Notes: generated from the letters alone by a model not told the origin. 64,000 nucleotides of DNA from Pedobacter sp. MC2016-15 (GCF_026239695.1 NZ_JAPIVS010000001.1:930001-994000); one strand, 5' to 3'; shown: positions 36,917-48,400, counted from the first letter of the stretch. Numbers and translations are program-made.

Positions 36917-38626
36917 CTAGTAACCAGGGCTCTGTTTAAGTACCCCTTTACTTCTGTCTATCTGATCCTGAGGAATAGGGAAGTGATCATCTCTTGCTTC
37001 GATGACAATTCCTCTCAGATAGTTAAAGTATCCACCTTCAAAGCTGAAATAGCTTTCCAGCGTCTGCTTCGCAATACCCCAGCGTACTAAGTCAAAGAAA
37101 CGGTGTCCTTCCATGGCAAGCTCCAGCCTGCGCTCCATCCTTACCGCGTTTCTTGCATAGTCTGCACTGGCGAAAGCCGGATAAGGACTTACCCTGTAAG
37201 CAGCAGCGACACCACCACCAGCAACAGTTTTAGGAGGCAGCAACGCTGCACGTGCACGCACTTTGTTCACCAGGAATAAAGCTCTTGGCAGGTCGCCCGT
37301 TTCAACCGCACATTCTGCAGCCATCAGGTAGATATCGGATAAACGAATCAGATTCACGTTCAAACCTGTTACGTTTGTACTTCCAGGTGCTGTACCGGCA
37401 CTGATCTGTCCCTGGTCCAGTACATTTTTAACCACTACGAACGGTCCTGCATTCCCTGCATCACGGATCCATGCATCACCCGGCATCAAGCCATAACCTT
37501 TACGGTAATCTACACCACGTCTGCCCAGTGTATAATCTATACGTGGGTCAAGCGCCAGTGATGTTGGCACTACATAGTTTGTTTTTGCAGCTCCTGTAAG
37601 ACCCATATCAGAAGTATAAGGATTCGTGCGGTAAGAACCGTCCAGCAATGGCAGACCATTGGCATCCACTTTGAAAGCATTTGCCAGGTCAATTGTAGGC
37701 TGGTAGAATCCGCAGCATGCAATCGCATAAGGGAAGTTCAGCATATCACCTACGTTACCATTATCACCACCTGTACCGTCAGTTCCTACAGCATGTTGTA
37801 CTGCAAAGATCGATTCAGGACCATTCTCCTTCTCAATGTCGAAGTTATCAGCATATGGCATAGAAACCAGGTCAGCTTTAGCAGTGATCACTGCATTCAG
37901 CTGAGCATAAGCTTCAGGATATTTTTTCTGATACAGCAATACTTTACCTAAGTAAGCCTGTGCGATATATTTATCAACACGTCCTACCTGTCCTCTTGGT
38001 TTTGCTGTAGGCAGGTTAGCAACAGAATACGTCAGGTCAGATACAATTGTAGGATAAATATCAGGCGTATTATCAACTGCTGCCTCTGTAGTTGTCTCTA
38101 AAATCAACGGAACAGATTTAAATACACGTACCAGGAAAAAATAATAGTGTGCACGCAGCAATCTTGCTTCTGCCTGGATTTGTGCTGCACGGGTATCGTC
38201 AAATTTAACACTACCCTGTCCTGCCTGTAAGGCAGAAAGCACTCTGATCGTATTGTTACAACGTTGGATACCTTCAAAACATCTGTCCCAAAGATTCGCT
38301 AAGTTGTCATTTGTACTTGTTGGCGAGTGCTGCTCAATCAAGTTCATGTTTGGCTGGTCACCATTGCTACTACCCTTGTGGGCATTATCGGATGCTACCT
38401 CACCAAATAACCACTGACTAGGCGCGGCACCATAGTTGCCCCAGGTTCCATTTACGTTACCATTTAACAAACCATAGGCACCGGTAAGCAAAGCCTCCAC
38501 CCCATCTTGCGAGGTCAGGTTTTCTGTAATCAACTCTCCCTGCGGGCTTCCCTGAATAAAATCCTTTTTACACGATACCACAGTGCCAAGGATAGCTATG
38601 AGCGATATATATATATACTTTTTCAT
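36917..38626 (-). CDS. SusD/RagB-type glycan-binding lipoprotein
   Basis: This 569-residue lipoprotein has MKKYIYISLIAILGTVVSCKKD (signal and lipobox), the SusD helical repeats (LLTGAYGLLNGN, WDRCFEGIQRCNNTIRVL, LRAHYYFFLVRVFKSVPLI) and the C-terminal signature (LMAAECAVETGDLP, RMERRLELAMEGHRFFDLVRW). It is encoded 17 bp after the SusC gene, on the same strand, and closes over that channel at the cell surface. It ends with a clear terminator. Confidence 0.95.
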   Translation of the reverse strand: MKKYIYISLIAILGTVVSCKKDFIQGSPQGELITENLTSQDGVEALLTGAYGLLNGNVNGTWGNYGAAPSQWLFGEVASDNAHKGSSNGDQPNMNLIEQHSPTSTNDNLANLWDRCFEGIQRCNNTIRVLSALQAGQGSVKFDDTRAAQIQAEARLLRAHYYFFLVRVFKSVPLILETTTEAAVDNTPDIYPTIVSDLTYSVANLPTAKPRGQVGRVDKYIAQAYLGKVLLYQKKYPEAYAQLNAVITAKADLVSMPYADNFDIEKENGPESIFAVQHAVGTDGTGGDNGNVGDMLNFPYAIACCGFYQPTIDLANAFKVDANGLPLLDGSYRTNPYTSDMGLTGAAKTNYVVPTSLALDPRIDYTLGRRGVDYRKGYGLMPGDAWIRDAGNAGPFVVVKNVLDQGQISAGTAPGSTNVTGLNVNLIRLSDIYLMAAECAVETGDLPRALFLVNKVRARAALLPPKTVAGGGVAAAYRVSPYPAFASADYARNAVRMERRLELAMEGHRFFDLVRWGIAKQTLESYFSFEGGYFNYLRGIVIEARDDHFPIPQDQIDRSKGVLKQSPGY

Positions 38627-38643
38627 CTTCTTATCTTTTAAAA

Positions 38644-41600
38644 TTAAAATCCAACACTAAGACCTAACAAGTACTGACGTGGAGATGGGTATATACCCCT
38701 GTCCAATCCGGGTACTGAGAATGTATCTGATTCCTGACTGATCTCAGGATCCAGGCCTGTGTATTTTGTCACTGTAAAAATGTTGGTTGCACTTGCATAA
38801 ATTCTCACTTTGCTGATACCTTGTTTTGTTCCGAATACTTTAACCGGGATCGTGTAACCGATCTGCAGGTTTTTCATTCTGAAGAAACTTCCGTTCTGAA
38901 CATAGTAGCTAGATGAAGCATATTCTAAGTCAGACACACCTACATAAGGTGAAGGAATGTTGCTGCTGGTATTTGTAGGGCTCCATGCATCCAGTAATCT
39001 TGTGCTTCTTGCACCGTCAAATGTTGGGAAATCTGTGAAGTAACGTGTAGCTTCATAGATGTCATTACCCTGAACACCGTTAAAGAACATCGCCACGTCC
39101 CAGTTTTTGTATGCCAGGTTTACGCTTAGTGAATACAGGAAATCAGGGTTTGGATTACCAATGATCGTTCTGTCGTTAGGCGTGATGGCACCATCACCGT
39201 CAATATCCTGATATCTGAAACCACCTACCCTAGCACCAGTATATGATGGGTTGCCAGTAATTTCGCCAGCATTTTGGTAGATACCTGCAACTTTATATCC
39301 GTAGAAAGAACCAAAAGGCTGTCCTGCTTCAAGGATTGAAGTAGTTAAACTTCTGAAGTTACCGTAAGGTTGTTTAGTGATACCGTCAGCCAGTTTCACC
39401 ACTTTATTCACGTTTCTTGAGAAGTTAACGCCTAGATCAAGTTTGAAAGGATTGTCATTGTTACGGTTTACATGGTAACCTAAGTTTACCTCAACCCCTT
39501 TGTTGCTCATATCACCAGCATTCACAAAAGGAGAAGTTCCCATACCTACTGCTGTAGATGGCAATGGTACCGGGTAAAGCATATCTGATGTTTTCTTGTT
39601 GTACCAGTCGATCGATCCGTCAAACACACCACCTTTAACAGTGAAGTCTAAACCTACGTTCAGCGAGCTCAGTGATTCCCATTTGATTGCCGGGTTGGCA
39701 TAAGCATTCTGATAAACACCTGAAATCACATTGTTGCCACCACCCAATGGGTAACCAGCGCTGTTGATTGCACTCTGGAATCTGCTCAGGTAGTTGAAAG
39801 AAGGAATTCTCTGGTTACCGGTTTGTCCATAACCTACACGGAACTTCAAGTCACTGAATAGCTTATTGTCTTTCATGAAGTCCTCCTCAGAGATTCTCCA
39901 TGCACCACTTACAGCAGGGAAGTAACCATACTTATTGTCCGGTCCAAAGTTGGAAGAACCGTCACGACGGATCGTTGCACTGAACAGGTAACGGTCATTG
40001 TACGAGTAATCGGCTTTAGCAAACAGCGAGAACAAAGAACCGATTGTTCCTGTACTGGCGTTGCTGATGTTTGAAGCACCTGCATTCAGGTAGTAATAAT
40101 CAGGGCTGCCCAGTAAGAAGAAATCATTCCTTCCGCCATTCAGCTGTCTGTTGCGTGAACGGATAGCCTCTGTACCAGCAAGGAGATTAATAACGTGTTT
40201 GTCAAAAGTCTTTTTATAGTTTAACGTATTAGTCCAGGTCCATTCTGTAGTATATCCCTGGTATTCATTCAGGTTGTTAGAGTTGTTACCTTCAAGGAAC
40301 TCCAGGTTTGGATAACGTAGAGTCTGTCCATTGTAGTTTTCGTAACGCAAACCAAAGCTTGTACGCGCTGTTAATCCCGAAATAATGTCATACTCACCGA
40401 AAACGTTCCCGAAGAAGAAGTTACTTCTGTTGATGTTATCTTTAGCGCGGTGTAATACAGCAACCGGGTTTTCAGCATTTCCTAAACCACTTCCGCGGCT
40501 ACCTGCAAAATTGCCCATGATATCGTAAACCGGAATGATCGTAGGAATACGGTAAGCCCATGATACCGGACTACCCTCATCCTGATATTCACCGGCAACG
40601 TTAGGGTTTACACCAAATCCGAAACCTTCAGAATAGCTGTACTGTGCATTCTGACCGAAGCGTAATTTGTTGTTCAGCGCAGTGAACTGTGTGTTAGACC
40701 TGAAGTTGTAACGGGTAAAGCCAGTGTTTTTGATGGTACCATTTTGTTTCAGGTAACCACCGCCGAAGCTGTAGATCGCATTTTCACCCCCACCTGTAGC
40801 ACTTAACTGGTAGCTTTGTGTTGGCGCACTTTCAGTGATTTCGTCAAACCAGTTTGTTCCCTGCTGATTGGCACGGGTGATCTGGTAGAAAGTGTTAGGG
40901 TCCCTGCTGTAGTTATATTTTGAAGGGTCAGCATCTGCCGGAGTGATGTTTTGTCCCGTTGCAGATCCTGCAAGCAGGTACGTTGGTAATGTAGGAGTAG
41001 ATCCCGTGCCATAGTTGGTACCGGTAGAAGGCGTTAAACCTGCATTTCTGTATCCTAAAAACAGGTAATCAGCATACTGCTGTGGCGACATCATTTTAGG
41101 GAAAGAGTTTTTCCTTGGAGTCTGGATACCATAGTAGCTATCTACCGAGATTTTTGGTGCGCCCAAAGCACCTTTTTTAGTCGTGATGATCACCACCCCG
41201 TTATTCGCACGTGCACCGTAGATGGAAGATGACGATGCATCTTTCAGTACCTGCATGCTTTCGATATCGTTCTGGCTCAACCATGAAAGTTTCCCTTCAT
41301 ATGGTACCCCGTCGATTACATACAATGGATCATTGTTGTTGATCGTAGTAGTACCACGGACACGGATCTGAGGGGTAGAACCCGGAGCACCGTCAGTGAT
41401 GATGGCCACACCGGCAGCCTTACCCTGTAATGACTCGATCGCACTGGCCGCAGGTTGCGACTTCAGTTGTGCGATGTTCACTACGGCAACGGCGCCTGTT
41501 AAATCCTTTTTGCGCTGGGAACTATAACCAGTTACAACAACCTCTGTAAGGTCATTTTTAATCGGGTCAAGCGTAATGTTTAATGTAGTCTGGCTGCCTA

Positions 41601-41868
41601 CAGGTACTTCTTTGTTGGTATAACCGACAAAAGAAATTACAAGTGTTGCATTTTGCGGTACATTGAGGGCAAAGATACCGTTGGCATCGGAGGTCGTTCC
41701 CCCGGGAGCATTTTTAATTTTGATGGAAGCACCTGGAATCGGAGACTGGTCGTCGCCTGCGATGACTTTCCCTGTGACTTTGGTTTGTGCCCTCAGATTG
41801 AAGGAAAGACACAGACTCATGAGCAAAAGGATTCCCATCCCCTTGATAAGTGGTAGTTTTCGTTGCAT
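38644..41868 (-). CDS. SusC/RagA-type TonB-dependent receptor
   Basis: This 1074-residue receptor starts with a signal peptide (ending SFNLRAQ), then a CarboxypepD_reg-like domain (about 30-110) and the SusC signature LTEVVVTGYSSQRKKDLTGAVAV region (about 112-134), plug, and beta-barrel. It ends YLLGLSVGF with the terminal aromatic residue. As SusC partner of the SusD encoded downstream, it transports oligosaccharides. The upstream GH84 and GH106 genes on the same strand suggest the cargo contains N-acetylglucosamine and/or rhamnose. Confidence 0.95.
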   Translation of the reverse strand: MQRKLPLIKGMGILLLMSLCLSFNLRAQTKVTGKVIAGDDQSPIPGASIKIKNAPGGTTSDANGIFALNVPQNATLVISFVGYTNKEVPVGSQTTLNITLDPIKNDLTEVVVTGYSSQRKKDLTGAVAVVNIAQLKSQPAASAIESLQGKAAGVAIITDGAPGSTPQIRVRGTTTINNNDPLYVIDGVPYEGKLSWLSQNDIESMQVLKDASSSSIYGARANNGVVIITTKKGALGAPKISVDSYYGIQTPRKNSFPKMMSPQQYADYLFLGYRNAGLTPSTGTNYGTGSTPTLPTYLLAGSATGQNITPADADPSKYNYSRDPNTFYQITRANQQGTNWFDEITESAPTQSYQLSATGGGENAIYSFGGGYLKQNGTIKNTGFTRYNFRSNTQFTALNNKLRFGQNAQYSYSEGFGFGVNPNVAGEYQDEGSPVSWAYRIPTIIPVYDIMGNFAGSRGSGLGNAENPVAVLHRAKDNINRSNFFFGNVFGEYDIISGLTARTSFGLRYENYNGQTLRYPNLEFLEGNNSNNLNEYQGYTTEWTWTNTLNYKKTFDKHVINLLAGTEAIRSRNRQLNGGRNDFFLLGSPDYYYLNAGASNISNASTGTIGSLFSLFAKADYSYNDRYLFSATIRRDGSSNFGPDNKYGYFPAVSGAWRISEEDFMKDNKLFSDLKFRVGYGQTGNQRIPSFNYLSRFQSAINSAGYPLGGGNNVISGVYQNAYANPAIKWESLSSLNVGLDFTVKGGVFDGSIDWYNKKTSDMLYPVPLPSTAVGMGTSPFVNAGDMSNKGVEVNLGYHVNRNNDNPFKLDLGVNFSRNVNKVVKLADGITKQPYGNFRSLTTSILEAGQPFGSFYGYKVAGIYQNAGEITGNPSYTGARVGGFRYQDIDGDGAITPNDRTIIGNPNPDFLYSLSVNLAYKNWDVAMFFNGVQGNDIYEATRYFTDFPTFDGARSTRLLDAWSPTNTSSNIPSPYVGVSDLEYASSSYYVQNGSFFRMKNLQIGYTIPVKVFGTKQGISKVRIYASATNIFTVTKYTGLDPEISQESDTFSVPGLDRGIYPSPRQYLLGLSVGF

Positions 41869-42330
41869 AAGAATATATTTGGTTAATAGTAAGGGTGTAA
41901 AATTTTTATTTACATATGGTTAAAAATAGAGTGAATATTCAGGTTAAATTGTTAATAGTAATTTATATTTTATGAATTGAGGCTATTGAAAAATTATCAT
42001 ATACGTGAAAACAGCAGCACAAATCTGCAGAAGCAAGGGCTAGAATTTTGTAATTTATTGCAGCGGGATTAAGCATCACAAAAGGGGATTACAAGTTATA
42101 TTTGGTTATTCCTAAAACGGTAAATCTAAAGTAGTAAATAGCTTGTGTAAAAACAACACTTAGTGCAACATTTTTTTTGAAAAAAATTATTACCAATAGG
42201 ATTGTATTGTATATGAGAGCCTTATAAAAGAAGAGAACTCAAAAATATTTTCTCAGAGATAATACTTTTAACTGACTGATTCCTGTAAGATCTGAACCAA
42301 AACGAAGCCGCTGGAAAAGATAAGTTGTGG
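41869..42330 (-). promoter_or_regulatory. 462-bp gap upstream of SusC 2
   Basis: I see no ORF or RNA gene. It is AT-rich and should hold the SusC promoter, but no exact TAnnTTTG box on the minus strand could be found. A run of eight T, one G and seven A at about 42171-42187 could form a weak hairpin past the end of the NIPSNAP-type gene. Confidence 0.4.
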
Positions 42331-43125
42331 CTAGATCTGTGAATATGGGGCAGGTTCAAGAAAGGTGGGCGTAATTTTGGATACCAGCTTCGCATCTGCG
42401 TAGTCAGGATTTGCACTCACTTTTTTCCATTCAGGATCCGCGATAAAAGTTTTCCAATGCTGATCATGCGCTTCCATATCATCGAAAGTCACCATATATA
42501 TCAGGTTAGGCTGGAACTCCCCTATTACAGTTTCACCAAAAAACACAGGTTTAAAACCTAAACGCTTAAAAATGGCGATCTCCCCTGCATCATTGAACAT
42601 CTCCCTTTTCTTTGCTCCCGCTGCTTCAGTAGCATGTTCATATCTGCGCAGCTCAAAAATACGTTTGCCCTTCGGCGGAAGTTCCAGTCCGGGCATGTTT
42701 TTGAAAGACTTGAGCAAGGAACTTTCAATACGCTCGTAGGCCGGCTCATTTGCCGGAGCATTCAGGTAGGCAGCTCCTGCTGCAAGATATGTTTTGTCCT
42801 GTTCGAGTTTAGCATTTACGTTTTCAAATTCAGCGAGAGATGCATAAGGAATGAGCACAACTACACTCGTAAAGCCCGCAGGTTTGATCTCCGTAAAGAC
42901 ACCGATATTTTTTACGCCCAGTTTATTCAAAGCCGGAATCGCCGCTTTTTCAAAATAGTTCTCCACGAGGCTTTGCTGTTTAGCATCCTTCAAGATATAT
43001 CTTCTCAGTTCGTAGTACATGCGGGTATTTTTTTGAGGTGTAGGTTCACTAAAAGCATAGCGCGGTAATATCGCGGCAGCAGCAGTGCTCAGCAGGGTTG
43101 ACTTAACAAAAGAACGTCTTTTCAT
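42331..43125 (-). CDS. Secreted NIPSNAP-family protein
   Basis: This 264-residue protein has MKRRSFVKSTLLSTAAAAIL, a Tat-like signal (RRSFVK) with a following AFSE cleavage region. Two NIPSNAP-type ferredoxin-like halves can be seen: YYELRRYILKDAKQQSLVE (about 38-56), and IFELRRYEHATEAAGAKKRE (about 155-174), with NLIYMVTFDDMEAHDQHWKTF near the end. Function is unknown in the family. It lies between a GH84 gene and the SusC gene on the same strand, so it may belong to the glycan locus. Confidence 0.85.
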   Translation of the reverse strand: MKRRSFVKSTLLSTAAAAILPRYAFSEPTPQKNTRMYYELRRYILKDAKQQSLVENYFEKAAIPALNKLGVKNIGVFTEIKPAGFTSVVVLIPYASLAEFENVNAKLEQDKTYLAAGAAYLNAPANEPAYERIESSLLKSFKNMPGLELPPKGKRIFELRRYEHATEAAGAKKREMFNDAGEIAIFKRLGFKPVFFGETVIGEFQPNLIYMVTFDDMEAHDQHWKTFIADPEWKKVSANPDYADAKLVSKITPTFLEPAPYSQI

Positions 43126-43305
43126 ATCTGGTCGTTGATCAGTATCAATTACTAAAGAAAATAATAGTAATGATCACACCTAACCAATATAAAGTATCAA
43201 TCGTCTTGAGCGATTTTGTAAGTTTACCGATGTGTTTCCTGTTCATTTAACTAAGCTAAACATTTTAAACGATTAAAACTTGATCTTTTGCAAAACCGTA
43301 TAAGA

Positions 43306-43341
43306 AACAAAAACAGCCGTTTTCTTTTCAAAAAACGGCTG
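43306..43341 (-). terminator. Rho-independent terminator of the GH84 gene
   Basis: On the minus strand CAGCCGTTTT and AAAACGGCTG form a 10-bp stem, followed by TTTTTG. It lies 19 bp past the GH84 stop. Confidence 0.85.
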
Positions 43342-43359
43342 CTATCAGATGTATTTCAG

Positions 43360-45309
43360 TTAATCAACGGCAATCAGCGTTGGTGCATCGGCAACAAAAG
43401 TATCCAGCACACCGTCAGCGATCTTTACCGCACCCCCAAATCTTGTGGCACCCTTGATCGTCTGTATCGCTGTAGCATCAGCAGCAAAACGTTTTGCAGA
43501 TGCAAAATAACGCTCAGCTGCTACACTTCCCTGATCTGCTGCATTCAGACCAGCAGCAGTCAACTGAAAGGCTTTGCCCCAAAGCTGCATCGCATCCAGC
43601 CATGGTTGTGAAGTCTGTGCAAATGAAGAATCTGCCACACCAGCCCTGATGATATCAGGCACATTCGCAAACTCATCCGCATGTTTGATCAGTCCGGCAA
43701 TCGCCTCACGACGCGCCTGCACATCACCGGAAGCAATTGCATCACGTACCTGATCCAGCACTGCTTTTAATACCGGTGCCTGCTCCTGCCATGGCTGACT
43801 TCCAAATGTCGGTGCCAGTCGTTGCGTATCAAAGAAGGTCAGCAATGCAGCTGTAGTACGGGCGTCACCACCAGACAGCTCACGTGCCGAAGCATGCCAG
43901 ACACGTTCCGCGTCATAAGCCTTGTCGTTCCATGCAAAAGCAGCCACACCAGTTACAGCTACGCGGCTTGGTGCTTCCTGGTTCATCGGGTTAGACAAGA
44001 TTCCCGAAAGCTCATGCGATAAACCAGCTTCGCGTTTAGCATATGGGGCCATCAGCAGACGACCTGTAGATTCACCGTAATCATTCACCGGATAGTTATC
44101 CCAAAGCAGCGTTTTACGGCCAAAAGCTTTTGTCGCCGCTTTGGCATCCCTCACAGATATCGCCGGTGGCACCACGTCCGTACCCGTCCACTGCAGCACA
44201 ATCTGCGGGTCAAGTTTTTTCCTCAGCGCCGCTTTATACGGACTCTCCTTGGCATCATAATATTCTGTAGGCACCATGATCAGTGGAGGAGCCGTTGGAT
44301 CTTTGCGTTTAAGGTTCGCCTGCAGCGCATTTAGCAGGAAGGACTGCGCATTACCTGCCGCTTCAGGGCCAGAAGGACCGAAAGTCTCTTTATCGCGTTC
44401 ACAATTCCATTTGGTATATTCAATATCGTCGAGCGCCACATAAAAGCTGTGCACCCCAATCGAGCGCAGCGCATCGAATTTCAGTTCCAGTGCTTTTAAA
44501 TCTGCAGGATCAGAGAAACATACGGTTGGTCCTGGAGAAATTGCATATACAAAGTTGATATGGTTGATCCTGGAAGTTTCCACCAGCTTCGCCAGCTCTT
44601 TTAAAGTTGCCGCCGGATAAGCCTCACGCCATTTGTCGCGCGCATAAGGATCATCTTTCGGACTATATATATAAGTATTCGCTTTTACTGTAGCCAGAAA
44701 ATTCAGGTGTTTGGTACGGTCAGTCATCGACCAGGGGGCGCCGTAAAATCCTTCGATTGTTCCACGGATCGGCATTGCCGGATGATCCTGGATCTCTAAA
44801 GCCGGAACCACCTGGCGTTGTGCCAGCTGACGGAAAGTCTGTGTAGCATGAAACAGCCCATCAGCGTCTTTCCCTGCAAGTGTAATCAGCACTCCACCGC
44901 CAGTTACCTCACTTGTAATCGTATAACCTTCGGCGTGTGTGTCGAGCGCTGCATCAGTTCTTTTCAGCGCTGTCCGTACCAGTGCCGATTTACCTGTTCC
45001 CAGCACTACGTAAGGCCGGTCTAATACTGAAGGTAGCTTAGTGGTTGTCGTTATATTTTGCACACCCGCCATTTTCAGCGAGCTGCGTACGATTTTAACC
45101 GCTTCAGGGTCAGTGTCAGCACTAAAAACCAGCACTGCCGAATTTCCCCATACCACTGCGCCCTTGCCAAGCTTTACAGATACCGGTGCGGGAAAGATTG
45201 AAGGTAAAGTTGCCGGCGATACCGGGCTGTTGTTTTGCTGCACAGATTGTGCAAAGGTTGTGCTTAGTCCCAGCATCAGCATGGTCAAGCCTCCGGATAA
45301 AATTTTCAT
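43360..45309 (-). CDS. GH84 beta-N-acetylglucosaminidase
   Basis: I start at the ATG at 45309 (649 aa, MKILSGGLTMLMLG signal peptide). The frame extends upstream only to a TTG at 45357. The N-terminal domain (about 30-175) is a GH20b-like alpha/beta domain. The GH84 barrel begins IRGTIEGFYGAPWSMTDR (about 181-198), with NTYIYSPKDDPYARDKWR and the catalytic double Asp in FYVALDDIEYTKW (D294/D295), as in OGA/NagJ enzymes. A C-terminal helical part follows. It should remove GlcNAc from glycoconjugates in the periplasm or on the surface. It lies after the GH106 gene with a 97-bp gap and has its own terminator. Confidence 0.93.
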   Translation of the reverse strand: MKILSGGLTMLMLGLSTTFAQSVQQNNSPVSPATLPSIFPAPVSVKLGKGAVVWGNSAVLVFSADTDPEAVKIVRSSLKMAGVQNITTTTKLPSVLDRPYVVLGTGKSALVRTALKRTDAALDTHAEGYTITSEVTGGGVLITLAGKDADGLFHATQTFRQLAQRQVVPALEIQDHPAMPIRGTIEGFYGAPWSMTDRTKHLNFLATVKANTYIYSPKDDPYARDKWREAYPAATLKELAKLVETSRINHINFVYAISPGPTVCFSDPADLKALELKFDALRSIGVHSFYVALDDIEYTKWNCERDKETFGPSGPEAAGNAQSFLLNALQANLKRKDPTAPPLIMVPTEYYDAKESPYKAALRKKLDPQIVLQWTGTDVVPPAISVRDAKAATKAFGRKTLLWDNYPVNDYGESTGRLLMAPYAKREAGLSHELSGILSNPMNQEAPSRVAVTGVAAFAWNDKAYDAERVWHASARELSGGDARTTAALLTFFDTQRLAPTFGSQPWQEQAPVLKAVLDQVRDAIASGDVQARREAIAGLIKHADEFANVPDIIRAGVADSSFAQTSQPWLDAMQLWGKAFQLTAAGLNAADQGSVAAERYFASAKRFAADATAIQTIKGATRFGGAVKIADGVLDTFVADAPTLIAVD

Positions 45310-45406
45310 TGATCTTATAGAATATTTAGGTTTCGGCGCGTAAGTTAGTACATTCAAACAAAAACTTCAGCTAAAAGCATTTAAAAAACCGAACTCAGGC
45401 TCCCGA

Positions 45407-48400
45407 TCAATAAGCAAGCGTCTCCAGTATAACCGGGCCAGTCAAACCGGACACCATCAGCCGGCTTTGCGGGTGATAGGGGTTTTTGTTCACAGAAGTT
45501 TTGCGCTCCGCAGCCGGCAGCTTGCTGTCTCCAATCAAACGGTTTACCCAGGTGTTGGTCACCTTGATCTCGAGGGTGTTTTTTCCCGGCTTTAAGGCAG
45601 AAGTTATATCCAGGGTATAAGGCGCCGTCCAGACACCTCCAACAGATTTCCCATTGACCTTCACTTTGGCCAGGGCAACTACATTTCCAAGATTCAGCAT
45701 CACACGCGTGTGCGCTGCCCTTCTGCCTGTTTCAAAAGTATTGTGGTATACTGCTGAACCCGAAAAATACTTGATGCTGTCATTATCGCTCTGCGACCAG
45801 TCCATCAAACGATTAAACTTAACAGCTTTAGCAGGTCCGCCTTTATCAAAAACGACCGACCAGGGGCTTGTGATCTCAGCGGAGGTGATAGGTTTTGGAA
45901 AATTGCTTTTGACAGCATTCTTCGAAGAAACACCGTTTTTTCTGAAAACAACAAATGCACTACCGGTAGCCTCAAGCGATAGCGGAACAGTTGTCACTTC
46001 CTGCCCCTGTACAAAAGAAGGTAAATCCCGCGCTGTGCCCGACAGCGGCTCCCACAGTTCGGGCTGTTTGCCAGATACACGGAACTTCGCATCAAAACTC
46101 ACAGGTATATTCTTTTGGTTTGACACAAAGTAGATCTCCGCATCCTGGGTATGCCGGTGGATAAACAAGACAGAATCCGGCGCAGTGCTCAGCATATCCG
46201 GCGCTATCTTCAGCAGATCCAATGCCTGTTGTAAATCCATTCCCTGCATCACCATTCCCTTTCCATAGCGGTTAGTTTTAATCCGCTGACCGTCAATATT
46301 TCCCCAGAGCTCCTTACTCAGTGCTGCGACCTCTGCATCCGCATGGCGATAATTCTGCAGACTTGGCGAACGTTCAGGCCTTGGTCCCAGGACTACTGCT
46401 CCCTGCCTGACCAGTTCTTTGATCTTCGCCAGCAAGTCCGGTCTGATCGTAGAAAGCTTTGGCAGCACCAGGATACCATAACTCAGCCCATCAGGCAGAT
46501 AAATCCTGCCATCCTTTACCGTTAACCTCGTTTTGATCACTTCAGCATTAATATAATCAAAAGAATATCCTTTCGGCAAAGCCGGATCCTGCACACCGGT
46601 CATCTTTGGTGCATCTTCGCTGATAAAATAAGCTACATCAGCCACATACCTGCCCTGCTGCAACATCAGGTTACACCTTTTCAGGTAGGCCAGAAAATCA
46701 TCTATCTCAAAAAACCAGGTATTCTTTCTGTTAAACTCGTTCCCGAATGGGGCATTTACCCCCGGGTTTTTATCCTCATAAGCTTGCTGTATATATAAGT
46801 GCAGCAGCGTATTGTTGATCCCCTCCGTAAAAAAGCGGTCGGCACGCTGTTTCATCATCGCGGGATAGCGTGAATAGGCAGAGTCTGCCCCTGTGAACGA
46901 CTCCGCAGAAACTTTGGTTTTCCCATAAATATGTGCTGTAGAAGAGGCTGCCCGGTTTTCGATATCTCCCAAACTGCCGAAGCTCCAGAACTCGCCCGCC
47001 ACTTCATCGCTCTGCCTACCATACTGCAGAAACTCAGCCGGGAAACCCCAATGCCCATATCCTTCCAGCCAGGTATGCAGCCCGTGCTGATGACTGATTT
47101 CCCGTAGACCGCCAACATATTCATACGCTACATTATCCGCTACAAAGCGACGCAGATCCCAGAGAAAACGGTCGGACTGATCCTGACTGCCCACAACCCT
47201 GCCCTGTATCGCCGGCAGGTATGGTGTAGGATCATAACCGTACTGTAACCTGAATTTCTCCGACATCCGATCTGTCCAGTTCTGGCTGCCCGTTTCATAG
47301 CTGTCCGCCACTACCACCTTCCAGGCTTTGCGGTCGGCAGCAGGTATCCGCTTGATAATCTGCCCCAGGAAAGCCTCAAAATGCGCTTTAATATGCTCCT
47401 TACTCATCTTATCAGTTTCCAGACCGGTACCTTCAGGAGATGCCGGTGCATTGGTCACTCCCGTCGGCGTCATTCCAAAACGTTCAATGATCCAGTCGCC
47501 CGCCGGCACCTCCCATTTCAGTTTACCCTCCGGGCTCATGAACTTGCTGATATCCTGAACCTTTGCAGGATCTATTACTCCGCTAGCAGATGCGGGTTCC
47601 GGCTGCACGCTCCATTGATACGCATCCCAGTACGGCAAGGGTGTCTGCCACATTTTAGCCAGGGTTTTACCGATATAATCATCTACCACAGGTGTGGATG
47701 CCAGCCTTACTTCAGCAATCACTGCCGGACCTTGAATATCCTTAAAAACAACCCTGAACTGCTTTGCAGTGGTCGTTGGTATAGATACTGTGAGCGGGCC
47801 ATAGGGTTTGAAACCTACATTGAGCTCCGCCCGGGAATGATCTACAGCGAAGCTCTTCACTGTACGATAATTTACACCCTCCTTTACCTGCAGCTCTCCC
47901 GAGAAATGCAGGGCTGAGCGCAGGGGTTTGATCAGCAAACTGTTTACCGTATAATCCTGAGCAGTACTGATGTCCAGCACAAAAGGTTTTTTTGCCTCCA
48001 GCGAAATCCCCGTTGAATCGTTATCGTCTGTCAGGCGGTTCAGATCTGAAATTTGAGGCAGGGAAGTCAATCCTGGCTTTAAAGAATTGATACTTTTATG
48101 ATAACCTGCCGAAACCGGATAAGCAATCACTTTTACATCCTGAAATTCCTGATGAGGACGCGCAAGGGTCTGATCTATTTTCAAAGGTCCTTTGACAAAA
48201 GTTTCAGCGGAGCTGAGGTAGCGCATGGACTGTGCAGGTTTTACCCATGGTCCGCCCGACTGGCTCCAGCCGGGACTATTGAAAATACCGATTTCGATAT
48301 TCAGCCTGGTCGCTGTTTTTAGTGCAGCATGCATGATCTCCCACCAACCTTCAGATAAGATTTTCACCTTGCCGTAGGGTACGCCTTCCCCACCGATATT

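Noticed and set aside
42171..42187. T8-G-A7 stretch as a terminator of the NIPSNAP-type gene
   Set aside because: Only A-T pairs and a 1-base loop; too weak to support, although it may fold partly.
47381..47917. 178-codon plus-strand frame
   Set aside because: Antisense to the GH106-type gene and without recognisable domains.
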